Source: an uncultured Mycoplasmatales bacterium (GTDB taxonomy: Bacteria; Bacillota_I; Bacilli_A; UBA3375). Taken from it: a DNA stretch of 52,155 bases. Below the pieces are notes generated by a model. It was not told where the DNA came from. It saw only the letters and a program-made list of their open reading frames with translations, and ran no database searches. The stretch spans positions 1 to 52,155 of the forward strand of contig CALDDH010000022.1 in NCBI GenBank assembly GCA_937936465.1, written 5' to 3'. Positions 8,947-18,433 of the stretch are shown here, in pieces. The translations under genes and the position numbers were made by a program. The first letter of the stretch is position 1; every line of letters starts with the position of its first letter.

Positions 8947-9384
8947 ATGGAAAAAAATAATTTATCACGTCAAATAATCATGGATCATTATAAATATCCA
9001 CATAATAAAGTTTCTGAAATTATTAATAGAGATGAATATCTTTTTAAAAAAGCTTTAAATCCATCGTGTGGAGATGAAGTAGAAGTATTTATAAAGTTAG
9101 AAAATAATATTATTACTGATATTAAATATATTGGAAGTGGTTGTTCAATATGCTGTTCATCAGGTAGCATTATGACTGAAGAGTTAATTAATAAATCAAT
9201 TAATGAAGCAAATAATAAAATTGAAAATTTCAACAAATTAATTACCGGTGTAAATTATGATATAAATTTATTTGAAGATGCAATTTGTTTTGAAGGTATA
9301 AAAAATTATCCTGCTCGTTATAAATGTGCATTTATTAGTTGGGAAACTGTTAAAAGTTTAGTGAAAGGAGACAAACATGAATGA
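8947..9384 (+). CDS. sufU: Sulfur-transfer zinc protein SufU
   Basis: The IscU-like fold accepts persulfide from SufS in Gram-positives. The zinc/sulfur ligands are all present in the 145-aa product: Cys41 and Asp43 (NPSCGDEV), Cys66 ([14 protein letters not shown]) and Cys126 (RYKCAFISW). The start at 8947 is chosen because GGAGG (8938-8942) precedes it at normal spacing; an ATG at 8935 would contain this RBS. It overlaps sufB by 8 bp. Confidence 0.94.
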   Translation: MEKNNLSRQIIMDHYKYPHNKVSEIINRDEYLFKKALNPSCGDEVEVFIKLENNIITDIKYIGSGCSICCSSGSIMTEELINKSINEANNKIENFNKLITGVNYDINLFEDAICFEGIKNYPARYKCAFISWETVKSLVKGDKHE

Positions 9385-10780
9385 AGATACTAAAAAATTA
9401 GCTAGTAATGAATATAAATTTGGTTTTTCAGATGAACATAAAGCAATCTATAAAACTGTAAGAGGGTTAACGGAAGATACTATTAGAACTATTTCTAGTA
9501 TTAAAAATGAACCTGAATGGATGCTTGAGTATAGATTAAGAGCTTATAAACACTTCTTAGACAAGCCTATGCCTGATTTTGGTCCTGATTTAAGTGATTT
9601 AGATTTTGATAATACAATTTTTTATTCAAAACCTAGTGAAAAAGTTGAAAAAAATTGGGATGATATTCCAGTAGAAATTAAAGAAACTTTTGATAAGTTA
9701 GGTATACCTGAAGCAGAAGCAAAATATTTATCTGGTGTATCAACTCAGTATGATTCTGAAGTTGTTTATGAAAGTATGATTGAAGAAGTAGAAGAAAAAG
9801 GTGTAATTTTTTGTGATACAGATACTGCTCTTAAAAAATATCCAGAATTATTTAAAAAATATTTTTCTAAAGTTGTTCCTGCATCAGATAATAAATTTTC
9901 TGCATTAAATAGTGCTGTTTGGTCAGGTGGGAGTTTTATTTATATTCCTAAAAATGTTAAATTAGATATGCCATTGCAAGCTTACTTCAGAATAAATACT
10001 CAAGATATTGGACAGTTTGAAAGAACACTTATTATTGTTGATGAAGGAGCTGATGTTAATTATGTTGAAGGGTGTACTGCACCGATCTATTCATCTAATT
10101 CATTACACTCTGCGGTTGTAGAAATTTATGTACATGAAAATGCTAATTGTCGTTATTCAACAATTCAAAACTGGTCTGGAAATGTGTACAACTTAGTTAC
10201 AAAGAGAGCTAAAGTTGAAGCAGGTGGACACATGGAGTGGATTGATGGTAATATTGGGAGTATAATTACAATGAAATATCCTGCAATTATTTTAGCTGGA
10301 GAAGGTGCACGTGGAACTTGTATTTCAGTTGCCATTGCTGGAAAAGATAAGCAACTTGATTCAGGAGCTAAGATGATTCACTTGGCACCAAATACATCAA
10401 GTAAAATTATATCTAAATCTATTTCTCACAGTGGTGGTAATGCAACTTATCGTGGGGTTGTAGATCATTCAAGTAAAGCAACTAATGCAAAAACCACAAT
10501 TGAATGTGATACTATAATTGTTGATGAAGATTCAAAATCTGATACAATACCTTATAACTTTGTAAAAAATGATACATCAACAATTGCTCATGAAGCAACA
10601 GTCAGTAAAATAAATGATGAACAGTTATTTTATTTAATGTCTCGTGGATTGAGTGAAGAAGAAGCAACACAAATAATAATAATGGGATTCTTAGATGAAT
10701 TCACTAAAGAATTACCAATGGAATATGCAGTTGAATTAAATAATTTAATTAATTTAGAAATGGAAGGTTCAGTTGGTTAG
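9377..10780 (+). CDS. sufB: Fe-S cluster scaffold protein SufB
   Basis: SufB (467 aa) is the main scaffold subunit on which the cluster forms. Characteristic blocks are [20 protein letters not shown] (about 183-202), [19 protein letters not shown] (about 215-233, with the sulfur-relay cysteine), and the C-terminal [20 protein letters not shown]. Its N-terminus overlaps sufU. It is the last gene of the operon and is followed by a terminator at 10813-10840. Confidence 0.97.
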   Translation: MNEDTKKLASNEYKFGFSDEHKAIYKTVRGLTEDTIRTISSIKNEPEWMLEYRLRAYKHFLDKPMPDFGPDLSDLDFDNTIFYSKPSEKVEKNWDDIPVEIKETFDKLGIPEAEAKYLSGVSTQYDSEVVYESMIEEVEEKGVIFCDTDTALKKYPELFKKYFSKVVPASDNKFSALNSAVWSGGSFIYIPKNVKLDMPLQAYFRINTQDIGQFERTLIIVDEGADVNYVEGCTAPIYSSNSLHSAVVEIYVHENANCRYSTIQNWSGNVYNLVTKRAKVEAGGHMEWIDGNIGSIITMKYPAIILAGEGARGTCISVAIAGKDKQLDSGAKMIHLAPNTSSKIISKSISHSGGNATYRGVVDHSSKATNAKTTIECDTIIVDEDSKSDTIPYNFVKNDTSTIAHEATVSKINDEQLFYLMSRGLSEEEATQIIIMGFLDEFTKELPMEYAVELNNLINLEMEGSVG

Positions 10781-10810
10781 GGTTTAAATATAAAATTAAT
10801 ATTTTAAAAA

Positions 10811-10842
10811 AGACTTTATATACATTATAAAGTTTTTTTTTA
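10811..10842 (+). terminator. suf operon terminator
   Basis: ACTTTATA (10813-10820) pairs perfectly with TATAAAGT (10826-10833), followed by nine T. Confidence 0.78.
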
Positions 10843-11004
10843 TAGCAAAATTATTATGTTATATTTATCTATAATTAGGTGGTTGGAAAAACTAAGAGCG
10901 AAAATATAAATAGTAAAATATAATTATATTATAAATGTTTATAAAATATAATGTGATATATTTGAATATTTAATTACAATGAATATTATACTGACATTAT
11001 TAAA

Positions 11005-11965
11005 TCTTTAACTTGTGCGGTGTTGATTAATTCAATGTTTTCCAAGGTCTAGTATTAATTTTGGTAGTGTAGTGTGCTATTTTCCTAGAAGATGTTTTAT
11101 TAAACATAGTTTTCTTAAGAATATATGCATGCATCAATTTGTTAAAATATTCAACTAAATCTTTTAGGTATAGGAGAAGCGGGATCAGTATAGTATATTT
11201 CTAAGTGATTAGTCGGAGTGTTATAGTATAAAGAGAATTAAATTCAGGCACATTATCAGTAGTAACAGAATAAACAAGATACTTCTTCATAACCTGATTA
11301 ATAAAAGAATTAACATGTATATCTGCTTTAGAGGTAATATACTTAGTTAGTGTAAACTAAATCATACATCGAGTAAAAGAAATAATATAACCACCATCCC
11401 CTGCTGATTCAATTAAATTTATTTTCCAGTGGCCAAAATGTCTGTGGTTAGTAATATAAGAAGGACGATGTGAAATATGTTTGGTATTAATAGCTTTAAG
11501 GTGGTATTGAACTCTTGAAGATGTTTTTTTCTTTTTGAGTTTTAAGCGGTAATGTTTAGGAATAATAATTAAAAAATGTTTAAAATAATTGTAAAGCTTT
11601 CTCCAAGATGGAAAAGTTTTATCTATTTTATGTCTAATCTGAAAAATGGCTTAAAAAGATAAATCTTGTTTTACGCCAGTTTCAATAATATACTTAACAT
11701 CAACAGTTAATTTAGAAGAATTAATATTCTTATGCCTTCTTTGAATGTATTATAAGAGTGGCGGATGTAAAATAGCGATTGAAATAATCACAGTGTTGGT
11801 TTCTTTGAGTAAAAGAATTACGTTTAATTTCACGATAAACATTTGAAACATGGACATCAAGTAAAGAAGCAATATCTTTTTTAGGAGTTAATTGATCATG
11901 TTCAATCGAAATTATATCCCTTTGATGAGCATAAAGATGCTTGTAATTTTTATGGTTAATCCTTC
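11005..11965 (-). pseudogene. Degenerate IS30-family transposase
   Basis: The reverse strand still reads as IS30 in broken pieces. An N-terminal helix-turn-helix is seen (KHLYAHQRDIISIEHDQLT then LLDVHVSNVYREIKRNSF, where the family has STISREIKRN). The DDE core keeps FGHWKINLIES (FGHWEIDT in active copies), a TDNVPEFN strand (TDNGKEF) and KINTRPWKTLN (NNRPRKTLGY) in the right order. Several frameshifts and in-frame stops (for example at the residue after KTLN) show it is dead. About 1 kb is covered; no clean terminal inverted repeats or target duplication were found. The flanks (10846-11004 and 11966-12120) hold no gene, only AT-rich DNA with an AT microsatellite at about 11989-12006. Confidence 0.8.
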
Positions 11966-12123
11966 CAAATAACTAACTATTGTATAATGCATATATATAT
12001 ATATATAGGTATTTTATGTATTTGTGTTATGACAATTAAATTTTAACTATTTTTTTCTATAATATGCATTTTCTCACACTTCAAACTTCAATCTCTCATT
12101 AATTAAAAAAAATACAAGAATAT

Positions 12124-12152
12124 TTGACATATAAATGAATTTATGGTATACT
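12124..12152 (+). promoter_or_regulatory. Sigma-70-type promoter of the tRNA pair
   Basis: Perfect -35 TTGACA (12124-12129), 17-bp spacer, -10 TATACT (12147-12152), 18 bp before tRNA-Glu. Confidence 0.85.
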
Positions 12153-12170
12153 TATTGAGTATGAATAAAT

Positions 12171-12246
12171 GGCCCGTTGGTGAAGCGGTTAACACACATG
12201 CCTTTCACGCATGCATCCACGGGTTCAATTCCCGTACGGGTCACCA
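12171..12246 (+). tRNA. tRNA-Glu (anticodon UUC)
   Basis: Full cloverleaf of 76 nt with encoded CCA: acceptor GGCCCGT/ACGGGTC, anticodon stem CATGC/GCATG with loop CTTTCAC (anticodon TTC at 12204-12206), and T-loop GGTTCAATTCC. Confidence 0.97.
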
Positions 12247-12254
12247 TTTTTAAT

Positions 12255-12330
<76 letters not shown>

Positions 12331-12377
12331 TTTAATGATTAGAACTTTTGTTTAAATCAAAATGATGTCTGTTATTT

Positions 12378-12521
12378 GCGACAAGAGTAGAACTCTTGGT
12401 GGAGGTTGCAGCCAGATGGATGTTATCCATGTATAGAGTAACTTATAATAGTGAGAATAATATAGTTCGCCTCAACGAACTTTAAATAAAAGGAGTTCGT
12501 TAATAGCGGACTTCTTTTTTT
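12378..12521 (+). ncRNA. Structured RNA with antiterminator/terminator switch, unclassified
   Basis: Consecutive elements are GCGAC (12378-12382) closing with GTTGC (12405-12409) around a perfect 7-bp hairpin CAAGAGT/ACTCTTG; hairpin ATGGAT/ATCCAT (12416-12430); hairpin GTTCG/CGAAC (12465-12480); and terminator GGAGTTCG (12492-12499)/CGGACTTC (12507-12514) with seven T. AACGAACT (12474-12481) can instead pair with AGTTCGTT (12494-12501). That would destroy both the third hairpin and the terminator, so segments 1-2, 2-3 and 3-4 are mutually exclusive as in attenuators and riboswitches. It matches no class I can name (no T-box, SAM or lysine core). It lies immediately upstream of the element's first genes and may be their leader. 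Confidence 0.55.
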
Positions 12522-12552
12522 ATATTTGAAGTCCCTAATAAAAAGGGGAAAT

Positions 12553-12987
12553 ATGAAAAAAACAACTGATTTACAAGTGATTAGTGAAAGAATAACTGTT
12601 TTAAAACATAAAAATAAAAAATTATTATCAAAAGAAACTAAAAAAGAAAGGATTTCTCTTTATTTTAAAGGAAAGAATATTAAATCATTAGAAGTAGTTG
12701 AAATATTAAGATTGATAGATAATTATCGATCACAAACAGCTAGTGTACCAGTAATTCTTTTAAAATGGATAGAAGAACATATTTTAGTAGAATATAAAAG
12801 AAATCGTGAACTGAATAAAATTGAAGAGCAATCCGGTATAGAGTGTAGAAAAAATTATGAAGAATATAATAACTACATTCAGATTAAAATTTATCATCAA
12901 CATAAATCTAAAACAAAAGAAGAATTAAAACAAACCTTTGAATTGATTTTAAATAGATATTTAAATAAATATTTATTAGAAAATTAA
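12553..12987 (+). CDS. Hypothetical protein, first gene after the structured RNA
   Basis: The 144-aa basic, mostly helical soluble protein has no recognised family. The start at 12553 follows AAAAAGGGGAAAT; an ATG at 12526 overlaps the terminator T-run region and lacks an RBS. A lysine-rich N-terminal third (KHKNKKLLSKETKKER) and a coiled-coil-like C-terminus are the only visible features. It lies directly behind the switchable leader, so its expression is probably controlled by it. It could be a small regulator of the element. Confidence 0.5.
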   Translation: MKKTTDLQVISERITVLKHKNKKLLSKETKKERISLYFKGKNIKSLEVVEILRLIDNYRSQTASVPVILLKWIEEHILVEYKRNRELNKIEEQSGIECRKNYEEYNNYIQIKIYHQHKSKTKEELKQTFELILNRYLNKYLLEN

Positions 12988-13010
12988 AAATATTATAAAA
13001 AGGGAGATTT

Positions 13011-14030
13011 ATGAAATTTCAAACAATGATTAGAAAAGATGGTTCAACTAATTTGTATGTGGAGCATAAGAGGATATATGATTTTGCTAAATTAAATATA
13101 AATAAGAGTAAATATATTGATAGTAATGTTATTGGAGTAGGTGATACTTTAGGTATTATTGATTATATTGCTGATTATGATATTAACTTAAAAGATGTAG
13201 AGAAGACATACTCTAAAGAAAGTCAGAAAAAGAATATTAAAGGTAATATACTTAAAATAGCAAATCCAATATATTCTAAAGAAAAGATATCAAAAACAGG
13301 TAAGTTAGAAGATATAACAAAAGTATATCCAAAGATAGTTAAAAATATAGTTGAAAGTATTGGGCAAGGAATAAAGATTAACTATGTATCATTTGAAACA
13401 GTTGAAAATGAAGTTGAATATATTAATATAGTTTTTTTTGATCGATATTATTATGCTAAAGGTAAAGAAATAACAAAAACATATACATCAGACTGGTATG
13501 TAAGGTCTAAAAATAATCATATTAGATGTTTAAAAAGTTGTCCAGGAGCATGGCTCAAGCATAAAAAAGGTGATGAGTATAAAAAAGTTATATATCTATC
13601 TGATAAAACAAGAGTATTTAATTTTGCAACTAAAGAAGAATTTGAGCAAACTATCAAATCAATAAAGAAAGAAATCATTAAAATAATCTATTCAATTGGA
13701 ATGAATCCAAAGGAAGTAGACTACATGGCTAAAAAATCATTAAAAAAAGCCAAAAAGAAGCGAAATAGGTGGTTTAAAACACAAAGAGTAGATAATACTC
13801 ACAATAAGTATAATTGGTATAAATATCGGAGAATTAAAAGCGAAAATAAAATTTATACAGAATACAATCATCTGTTAATATTAAATGGTTATATCAATAC
13901 AAAAGTTATGAAAGAATTAAAACAAAAGGTAGAGCAATTTCTAATTGATTTAAAGAAAATGAAAATTAAGAGTATCAAGGACTATGAAAATACAATAAAT
14001 TCTTTTATTATGAATGAAATGAAAAATTAA
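13011..14030 (+). CDS. Hypothetical basic protein
   Basis: The 339-aa soluble protein has a strong AAAAGGGAGA site. The C-terminal third is very basic (around 243-275, KKSLKKAKKKRNRWFKTQR), suggesting nucleic-acid binding. A mid-region SCPGAWLKHKKGDEYKK could be a small fold with one cysteine. No replication-initiator, recombinase or helicase motif was recognised. Position at the start of the element next to parA/parB would suit a replication or regulatory protein, but this is only context. Confidence 0.45.
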   Translation: MKFQTMIRKDGSTNLYVEHKRIYDFAKLNINKSKYIDSNVIGVGDTLGIIDYIADYDINLKDVEKTYSKESQKKNIKGNILKIANPIYSKEKISKTGKLEDITKVYPKIVKNIVESIGQGIKINYVSFETVENEVEYINIVFFDRYYYAKGKEITKTYTSDWYVRSKNNHIRCLKSCPGAWLKHKKGDEYKKVIYLSDKTRVFNFATKEEFEQTIKSIKKEIIKIIYSIGMNPKEVDYMAKKSLKKAKKKRNRWFKTQRVDNTHNKYNWYKYRRIKSENKIYTEYNHLLILNGYINTKVMKELKQKVEQFLIDLKKMKIKSIKDYENTINSFIMNEMKN

Positions 14031-14165
14031 AAAAAAAATAACAAACCAAGTTTGTGAATATAGACAGCCAGATAACCAGGTTCTTGTATACTCACTACTT
14101 GATAAGTTATATATTGATAAATTAGAATAATAAGAAAATAATAAATTTAAAATGAGAGGAGATTT

Positions 14166-14777
14166 ATGTTAGTTTTATTTATTACATTAATGATTGAACT
14201 GTTAATAATACAAAAGATGAAAAGTGAAGACTCAATATTATTAGTTAGAGCTTTTGTAATAATAATTGCATTTATTAATATTGTAGTTAGTTTGTATTCA
14301 ACTATATCTGAAGTATTAATTAATCTCTTTACTTTAAATTTTGATGGTGGTGGAACACTTATTAGATTAAGTGTTAATCTAACTATAAGCATAATGATAA
14401 TATTATTTATTTGTAATATATATTACAAAGGAGAACAAATGAAAGAATTAGGTGATCATATTCAAAAAAATAAAGATTATACAGAATATAAAGATTATAA
14501 ATTTATAAATATATTCAAATTTCATTCAGAGATATTATCTGGTTTATGTTTAATGATGATAATGTTTAATTTATTCTATATAAAATTAAATTTGGAAAGT
14601 GTTATTGTTTTTTTAATTATCATTATAATAAATTTTTATGTTTTTATCCATATTTCAATAATATCTGATGCAATTATAAGAGGACCAGTTAAATCTGATT
14701 TTGGAGTATATTTTATTAAAAATATTCTTCCAATATTAACATTTATTATAGTTGTTCTATTATATATATCAAATTAA
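14166..14777 (+). CDS. Polytopic membrane protein, unknown
   Basis: The 203-aa product has about five to six hydrophobic segments (near 1-16, 22-50, 68-88, 120-140, 145-165, 183-202) separated by one hydrophilic cytoplasmic stretch (about 95-118, QMKELGDHIQKNKDYTEYKDY). It starts after GAGAGGAGATTT. No family recognised. The 135-bp gap before it holds no clear element. It forms a pair with the next membrane protein. Confidence 0.5.
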   Translation: MLVLFITLMIELLIIQKMKSEDSILLVRAFVIIIAFINIVVSLYSTISEVLINLFTLNFDGGGTLIRLSVNLTISIMIILFICNIYYKGEQMKELGDHIQKNKDYTEYKDYKFINIFKFHSEILSGLCLMMIMFNLFYIKLNLESVIVFLIIIIINFYVFIHISIISDAIIRGPVKSDFGVYFIKNILPILTFIIVVLLYISN

Positions 14778-14814
14778 TCATTATTGTATCATAATTAAAT
14801 AAAAAGGAGAGATA

Positions 14815-15429
14815 ATGGAAAAACCAGGACAATGGGATGTAGATGAAGAATTAATAGAGATAAAAGAATATGTTTTAAAAAAGAAGAAAAAGGAAAAAAA
14901 GGAAAAAAAGGAAAAAGAACAAAGAGAATTAGAAGATTCAGTTCTCTTATTTGGAGTTTTAATACCATTTTGCATTTTAGGATTATGGATATATATGTGT
15001 TTCATTTTAAAATCACAAAACTTTGATATATCCAATATACAAATTATTATAAGTATACTAATATTTATGATTTTTATTATTACATTTGAAGTATTATATT
15101 ATTATAAAGTAATTAAAAATAAAATTATATACGAATCCTTTAATTCAATATTTATTGTTTTAAATATATTCATTGTTTTTTACTTGTTAATATGTACAGA
15201 TATGTATATATTAACACTTGTAATTTATTTGTTTTATTTTCCATTTATTTCTTTTTCTTTATTTATTTATGCTGAAACTGGAGAAAGTGGAAAAATAATA
15301 AGCACCATATATCTTGGTATTGCAGCTTTCTCTATATGTCTTTGTTTTTTAAGTATATGTGCTTTATTAACAATGTTCATTTACCTAATAATTGAAACAA
15401 TTATTAATATGTATTCAAAATATTGTTAA
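14815..15429 (+). CDS. Polytopic membrane protein with charged N-terminus, unknown
   Basis: The 204-aa product has a cytoplasmic lysine/glutamate coil at about 22-42 (repeats of KEKKEKK) followed by about five membrane segments from residue 44 to the end. Good AAAGGAGAGATA site. No family recognised. Its end overlaps the spacer before parA. The low-complexity lysine run may vary between strains. Confidence 0.5.
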   Translation: MEKPGQWDVDEELIEIKEYVLKKKKKEKKEKKEKEQRELEDSVLLFGVLIPFCILGLWIYMCFILKSQNFDISNIQIIISILIFMIFIITFEVLYYYKVIKNKIIYESFNSIFIVLNIFIVFYLLICTDMYILTLVIYLFYFPFISFSLFIYAETGESGKIISTIYLGIAAFSICLCFLSICALLTMFIYLIIETIINMYSKYC

Positions 15430-15461
15430 AAATATTCATAAAGGTAAAAAAAAGGAGAAAA

Positions 15462-16223
15462 ATGAAAGTAATAAGTATATTTAATAACAAAGGTGGTGTG
15501 GGTAAAACAACTACAACAATAATGCTTGGGCAACTACTTGCAAAGCAGAATAAAAAGGTACTATTAATTGATTTAGATCCACAATGTAACTTAACAAGTC
15601 AATTGAATAAATCAAATGAAAAGCCAAAGTTTTCAACATATAATTTATTAATGGATGAAGTGCAAGCAGAAGATGTTATATGCGAATATAAAGGTGATGA
15701 TTTTTCAATTGATTATATGCCATCAAGTATCAATTTACAAAGAGCAAATAATGAAATATTACTAAAAGCTCATGAGGTAAATCCAAATACTAGGCTTAGT
15801 AAGAAAATATCTCAAATAAAAGAATATGAAATTATAATAATTGATTGTAACCCATCAATTGATAACCTGACAACAAATATATTATCAGCTAGTGATGAAG
15901 TGTTAATACCAATTAAAGCTGATTTATATTCTGTTGATGGCATAGAATTATTATTGGAAACTGTTAATAAAGTTAAAAATAATTTTAATAGCAAACTGAA
16001 AATATCAGGAGTCTTTTTAAATGGATATCAAAAAAGTAGAATAGATGATCATGTATATACAACGCTATGCCATCAATTTGATTCAATGATGGTAACTAAG
16101 ATTCATAATGCAGTTGCTATCAAAGAAAATACAATTAAAGAAGAGTTATTAATTGAATCAAAACTAAGAAATAAAAAAATAATACCACAATATGAAGAAT
16201 TACTAAAAGAAATGGGGATATAA
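15462..16223 (+). CDS. parA: ParA-family partitioning ATPase
   Basis: This 253-aa Soj/ParA-type ATPase drives segregation of low-copy replicons on the nucleoid. It has a deviant Walker A NNKGGVGKTTTTIML (residues 8-22), LLIDLDPQCNLTSQL (about 38-52) and the switch region IIIDCNPSIDNL. The start at 15462 is used because AAAGGAGAAA precedes it. Its stop overlaps the next gene's start. A ParA on an integrated element suggests an extrachromosomal, plasmid-like phase after excision. Confidence 0.9.
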   Translation: MKVISIFNNKGGVGKTTTTIMLGQLLAKQNKKVLLIDLDPQCNLTSQLNKSNEKPKFSTYNLLMDEVQAEDVICEYKGDDFSIDYMPSSINLQRANNEILLKAHEVNPNTRLSKKISQIKEYEIIIIDCNPSIDNLTTNILSASDEVLIPIKADLYSVDGIELLLETVNKVKNNFNSKLKISGVFLNGYQKSRIDDHVYTTLCHQFDSMMVTKIHNAVAIKENTIKEELLIESKLRNKKIIPQYEELLKEMGI

Positions 16224-16867
16224 TGTTAGAAATAAAAAAACTAGAAGATTTAAATAATTCAATTAATCAAAGTAAGTATGAGGTTGAAGACAAAATAGTG
16301 TTAATTGATACTGAAAGTTTACTATTCAATCCAGAAAACTTTTATTCATTATCAAATATTGATACACTTATGGAGTCAATAAAAGTAAATGGCTTAATAG
16401 AACCAATTATAATAAGTGAAGATTTAGTTGTTATAAGTGGACATAGAAGACTTAAAGCATGCATTGAATTAAATTTAAAAGAAATAGCATGTAGATTTGG
16501 TAAATTTCAAAATAATTTATATTCATCCATTGCTTTAATTGAAGCAAATGCTCAAAGGATTAAAACAAAAGATGAGAGAGATAAAGAAATTTGCTTAAAA
16601 AAAGAATATTATACAAGATTAAAAGAAGAAAACCCTGAACTAAATATAAATATAAATAAGTTGTTAGCAGAAGAGTATAAGATCAGTATTGGAACTGTAA
16701 AAAGAGCATCTCATGAAGCCGTTAAAAATGAGGAAACTGAATACACAATTAATGATGTTTTAAATAGTTTGAAAAAACAAAAAGAAAAATTAATAAACAA
16801 TATAGATATTCAAATAATAAACCAAGCAATTGAAATGATTGAAGGAGAAGCAATCAAAGATGATTAA
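16223..16867 (+). CDS. parB: ParB/Spo0J-like partition protein
   Basis: The 214-aa product has the ParB N-terminal nuclease-like fold with VVISGHRRLKACIELN (about 69-84, family G-E/H-R-R box). A helix-turn-helix follows at about 140-165 (NKLLAEEYKISIGTVKRASH) and would bind a centromere-like site. The start overlaps the parA stop (ATG within TAATG), indicating translational coupling. It is shorter than chromosomal ParB and has no clear dimerisation domain. Confidence 0.85.
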   Translation: MLEIKKLEDLNNSINQSKYEVEDKIVLIDTESLLFNPENFYSLSNIDTLMESIKVNGLIEPIIISEDLVVISGHRRLKACIELNLKEIACRFGKFQNNLYSSIALIEANAQRIKTKDERDKEICLKKEYYTRLKEENPELNININKLLAEEYKISIGTVKRASHEAVKNEETEYTINDVLNSLKKQKEKLINNIDIQIINQAIEMIEGEAIKDD

Positions 16868-16966
16868 ACAGTCAAAAAGTATCATAATTGTGTTTATGTA
16901 TAATAAAGTGGAAGATATTCCTAAACAATATATTTATATAAATAGAGAAATAAAAAGGGAGGTATG

Positions 16967-17128
16967 ATGGACAAATCAGAAATAATCTGTTTTATAAGCC
17001 AAATAGAGGCAGAATTAAAACAAATAAAAAATAAAATTAATTCATTAAATAATGTAGAAGGTTGTAAAATTGATAAAAACCTTTGTCATATAAATGATAA
17101 TATTAATAAAATAAAAAATGATTTATAA
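16967..17128 (+). CDS. Small hypothetical protein
   Basis: The 53-aa ORF is preceded by a strong AAAAAGGGAGG site; of two adjacent ATG codons the second has the better spacing. The product is an amphipathic, helical, coiled-coil-like peptide with two cysteines (CFISQIEAELKQIKNKIN). No family recognised. It lies directly after parAB and before the palindromic region. Confidence 0.45.
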   Translation: MDKSEIICFISQIEAELKQIKNKINSLNNVEGCKIDKNLCHINDNINKIKNDL

Positions 17129-17144
17129 TGATTGGTTAATAAAA

Positions 17145-17167
17145 TGAAGGTACAAAATGTACCTTCA
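17145..17167 (+). terminator. Element hairpin 1 (GAAGGTACA class)
   Basis: TGAAGGTACA and TGTACCTTCA (17145-17154/17158-17167) form a perfect stem with an AAA loop. No T run follows, so it may be a protein-binding or RNA-processing site rather than a terminator. Confidence 0.55.
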
Positions 17168-17170
17168 CTT

Positions 17171-17338
17171 AAATATTTAAGTAATAAGAGTTTATTATTT
17201 AAGTATTTATAACGAACAAACATTTTTATCATAATTGAGAATTTATAATTTTTATAATGATGAAAAAGAACTTTGAAAATTAAAAGCACACGCACAAATA
17301 CAACTTAATATAGTTGTGGTTACTTTCGTGCAAGTAAC
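17171..17338 (+). repeat. Palindrome-rich noncoding region after parAB (candidate centromere/parS)
   Basis: The 276-bp gap 17129-17404 has no gene. AAATATTTAAGTAATAA (17171-17187) is an inverted repeat of TTATTATTTAAGTATTT (17192-17208) with two mismatches, each arm holding TTTAAGTA. Further on are CAACT/AGTTG (17301-17316) and a perfect GTTACTT/AAGTAAC hairpin (17319-17325/17332-17338). Next to parA/parB this is a reasonable place for a partition site, but no known parS consensus is present. Confidence 0.45.
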
Positions 17339-17404
17339 TAAGTGAGTATAAATTAAAAGCCTTAACCAAACTTTTACAAATAATTTATAAAAAAAGGAGA
17401 GCTA

Positions 17405-17911
17405 ATGAAAGAAAAATTTATCAAGACAAGATTGAACGATAAAACACAAGAATTAGAAGAAAGAATTGTCCCTCTGCCAGAATATTTAGAAGATAATGGA
17501 TATATTGTTTTATTTACTCCAAATAAACTTATACGTGCAGAAATGGATTTCATTGAAAACACTAAAATTAGGGAAGACTACATAAATACATTAATTAAAG
17601 ATAAAAAGATTACTATTGAAGATTTAAAATATTTTGATTATGATAATTATGAATTAAATGACATTAGAGAAAATGAAATTGTTAGTGATGAGTATTCTTT
17701 AGAAATTGCTGAATATTTAAATGATAATATACGATTTGAAGAAATCCTTGAACACATAGGTATTAACAGTGATGTAGTAACAATTGAAAATATTAATGAA
17801 TGGATAGAAGTTATACCAACTACTAATAGTAATGTTAAAGTTAATGTATTGATAGATGAGTATCAACATGAAATGGAAAACCCCAAAAAAAATAAAGATA
17901 TAGAAATTTAA
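17405..17911 (+). CDS. Acidic hypothetical protein
   Basis: The 168-aa, strongly acidic soluble protein begins after AAAAAGGAGAGCTA. Its middle (about 45-130) is rich in D, E, N and Y; no membrane segment or catalytic motif is visible. Acidic mobile-element proteins of this kind include DNA mimics and anti-defence proteins, but nothing here proves that. It is followed after 13 bp by another unknown gene. Confidence 0.45.
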   Translation: MKEKFIKTRLNDKTQELEERIVPLPEYLEDNGYIVLFTPNKLIRAEMDFIENTKIREDYINTLIKDKKITIEDLKYFDYDNYELNDIRENEIVSDEYSLEIAEYLNDNIRFEEILEHIGINSDVVTIENINEWIEVIPTTNSNVKVNVLIDEYQHEMENPKKNKDIEI

Positions 17912-17924
17912 TACAAGGAGAAAA

Positions 17925-18395
17925 ATGTCAGGAAAATCAGGTGAGAAAAAATTATTATTAAAGTGGAGCGAATATACAGATTTGGATAATTTAGTAGAAA
18001 AAAATAAAGAAAAAACTGGAGCTGAATTTTTAGAAATAAATGCTGATAATTTTCAAGGAATAATGAATCTCATAACAGAAGTAAATAATCAGGAAAAAGA
18101 TCAAACTGGTTATTGTAAAACACTTTTCTGCCTGAATGAGAGAGATATTAGGGTGGATTTAGATGGGAGAGATGAATATTCCCATTCAAATCCAGAAAAG
18201 CAACTGAAAAATTTATTTTTAGATGATCTGCTAGATGCAAACTTAGAAAATAAAATTGATAATCCAAATATTAGGACAACTTTTAGTAAACAAATAAAAG
18301 ATAGAATTAAAGATATTGATGGAATATTATCTAATTTAAAAATAGAAGCAAATATTAATAAAAGTAAGGAAAAAAATAAGGAGATGGAAATTTAA
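17925..18395 (+). CDS. Hypothetical soluble protein
   Basis: The 156-aa product has a good ACAAGGAGAAAA site. It contains CKTLFCLNERDIRVDLDGRDEY (about 65-85) and a helical C-terminal half (KQIKDRIKDIDGILSNLK). No family recognised. It is probably cotranscribed with its neighbours on both sides. Confidence 0.45.
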   Translation: MSGKSGEKKLLLKWSEYTDLDNLVEKNKEKTGAEFLEINADNFQGIMNLITEVNNQEKDQTGYCKTLFCLNERDIRVDLDGRDEYSHSNPEKQLKNLFLDDLLDANLENKIDNPNIRTTFSKQIKDRIKDIDGILSNLKIEANINKSKEKNKEMEI

Positions 18396-18433
18396 AAAAA
18401 CATAAGAAATATTAATGTAAATCAGGAGGGAAC

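Noticed and set aside
11989-12006. (AT)n run as a regulatory element
   Set aside because: Simple microsatellite in very AT-rich, decayed DNA with no neighbouring gene start.
12378-12521. Left-end RNA as a T-box, lysine or SAM riboswitch
   Set aside because: Short matches (AGAGTAGA, GGTGGAGG, GAGGTTGCA) occur, but the T-box antiterminator sequence TGGNACC, the lysine core and the SAM core order are absent.
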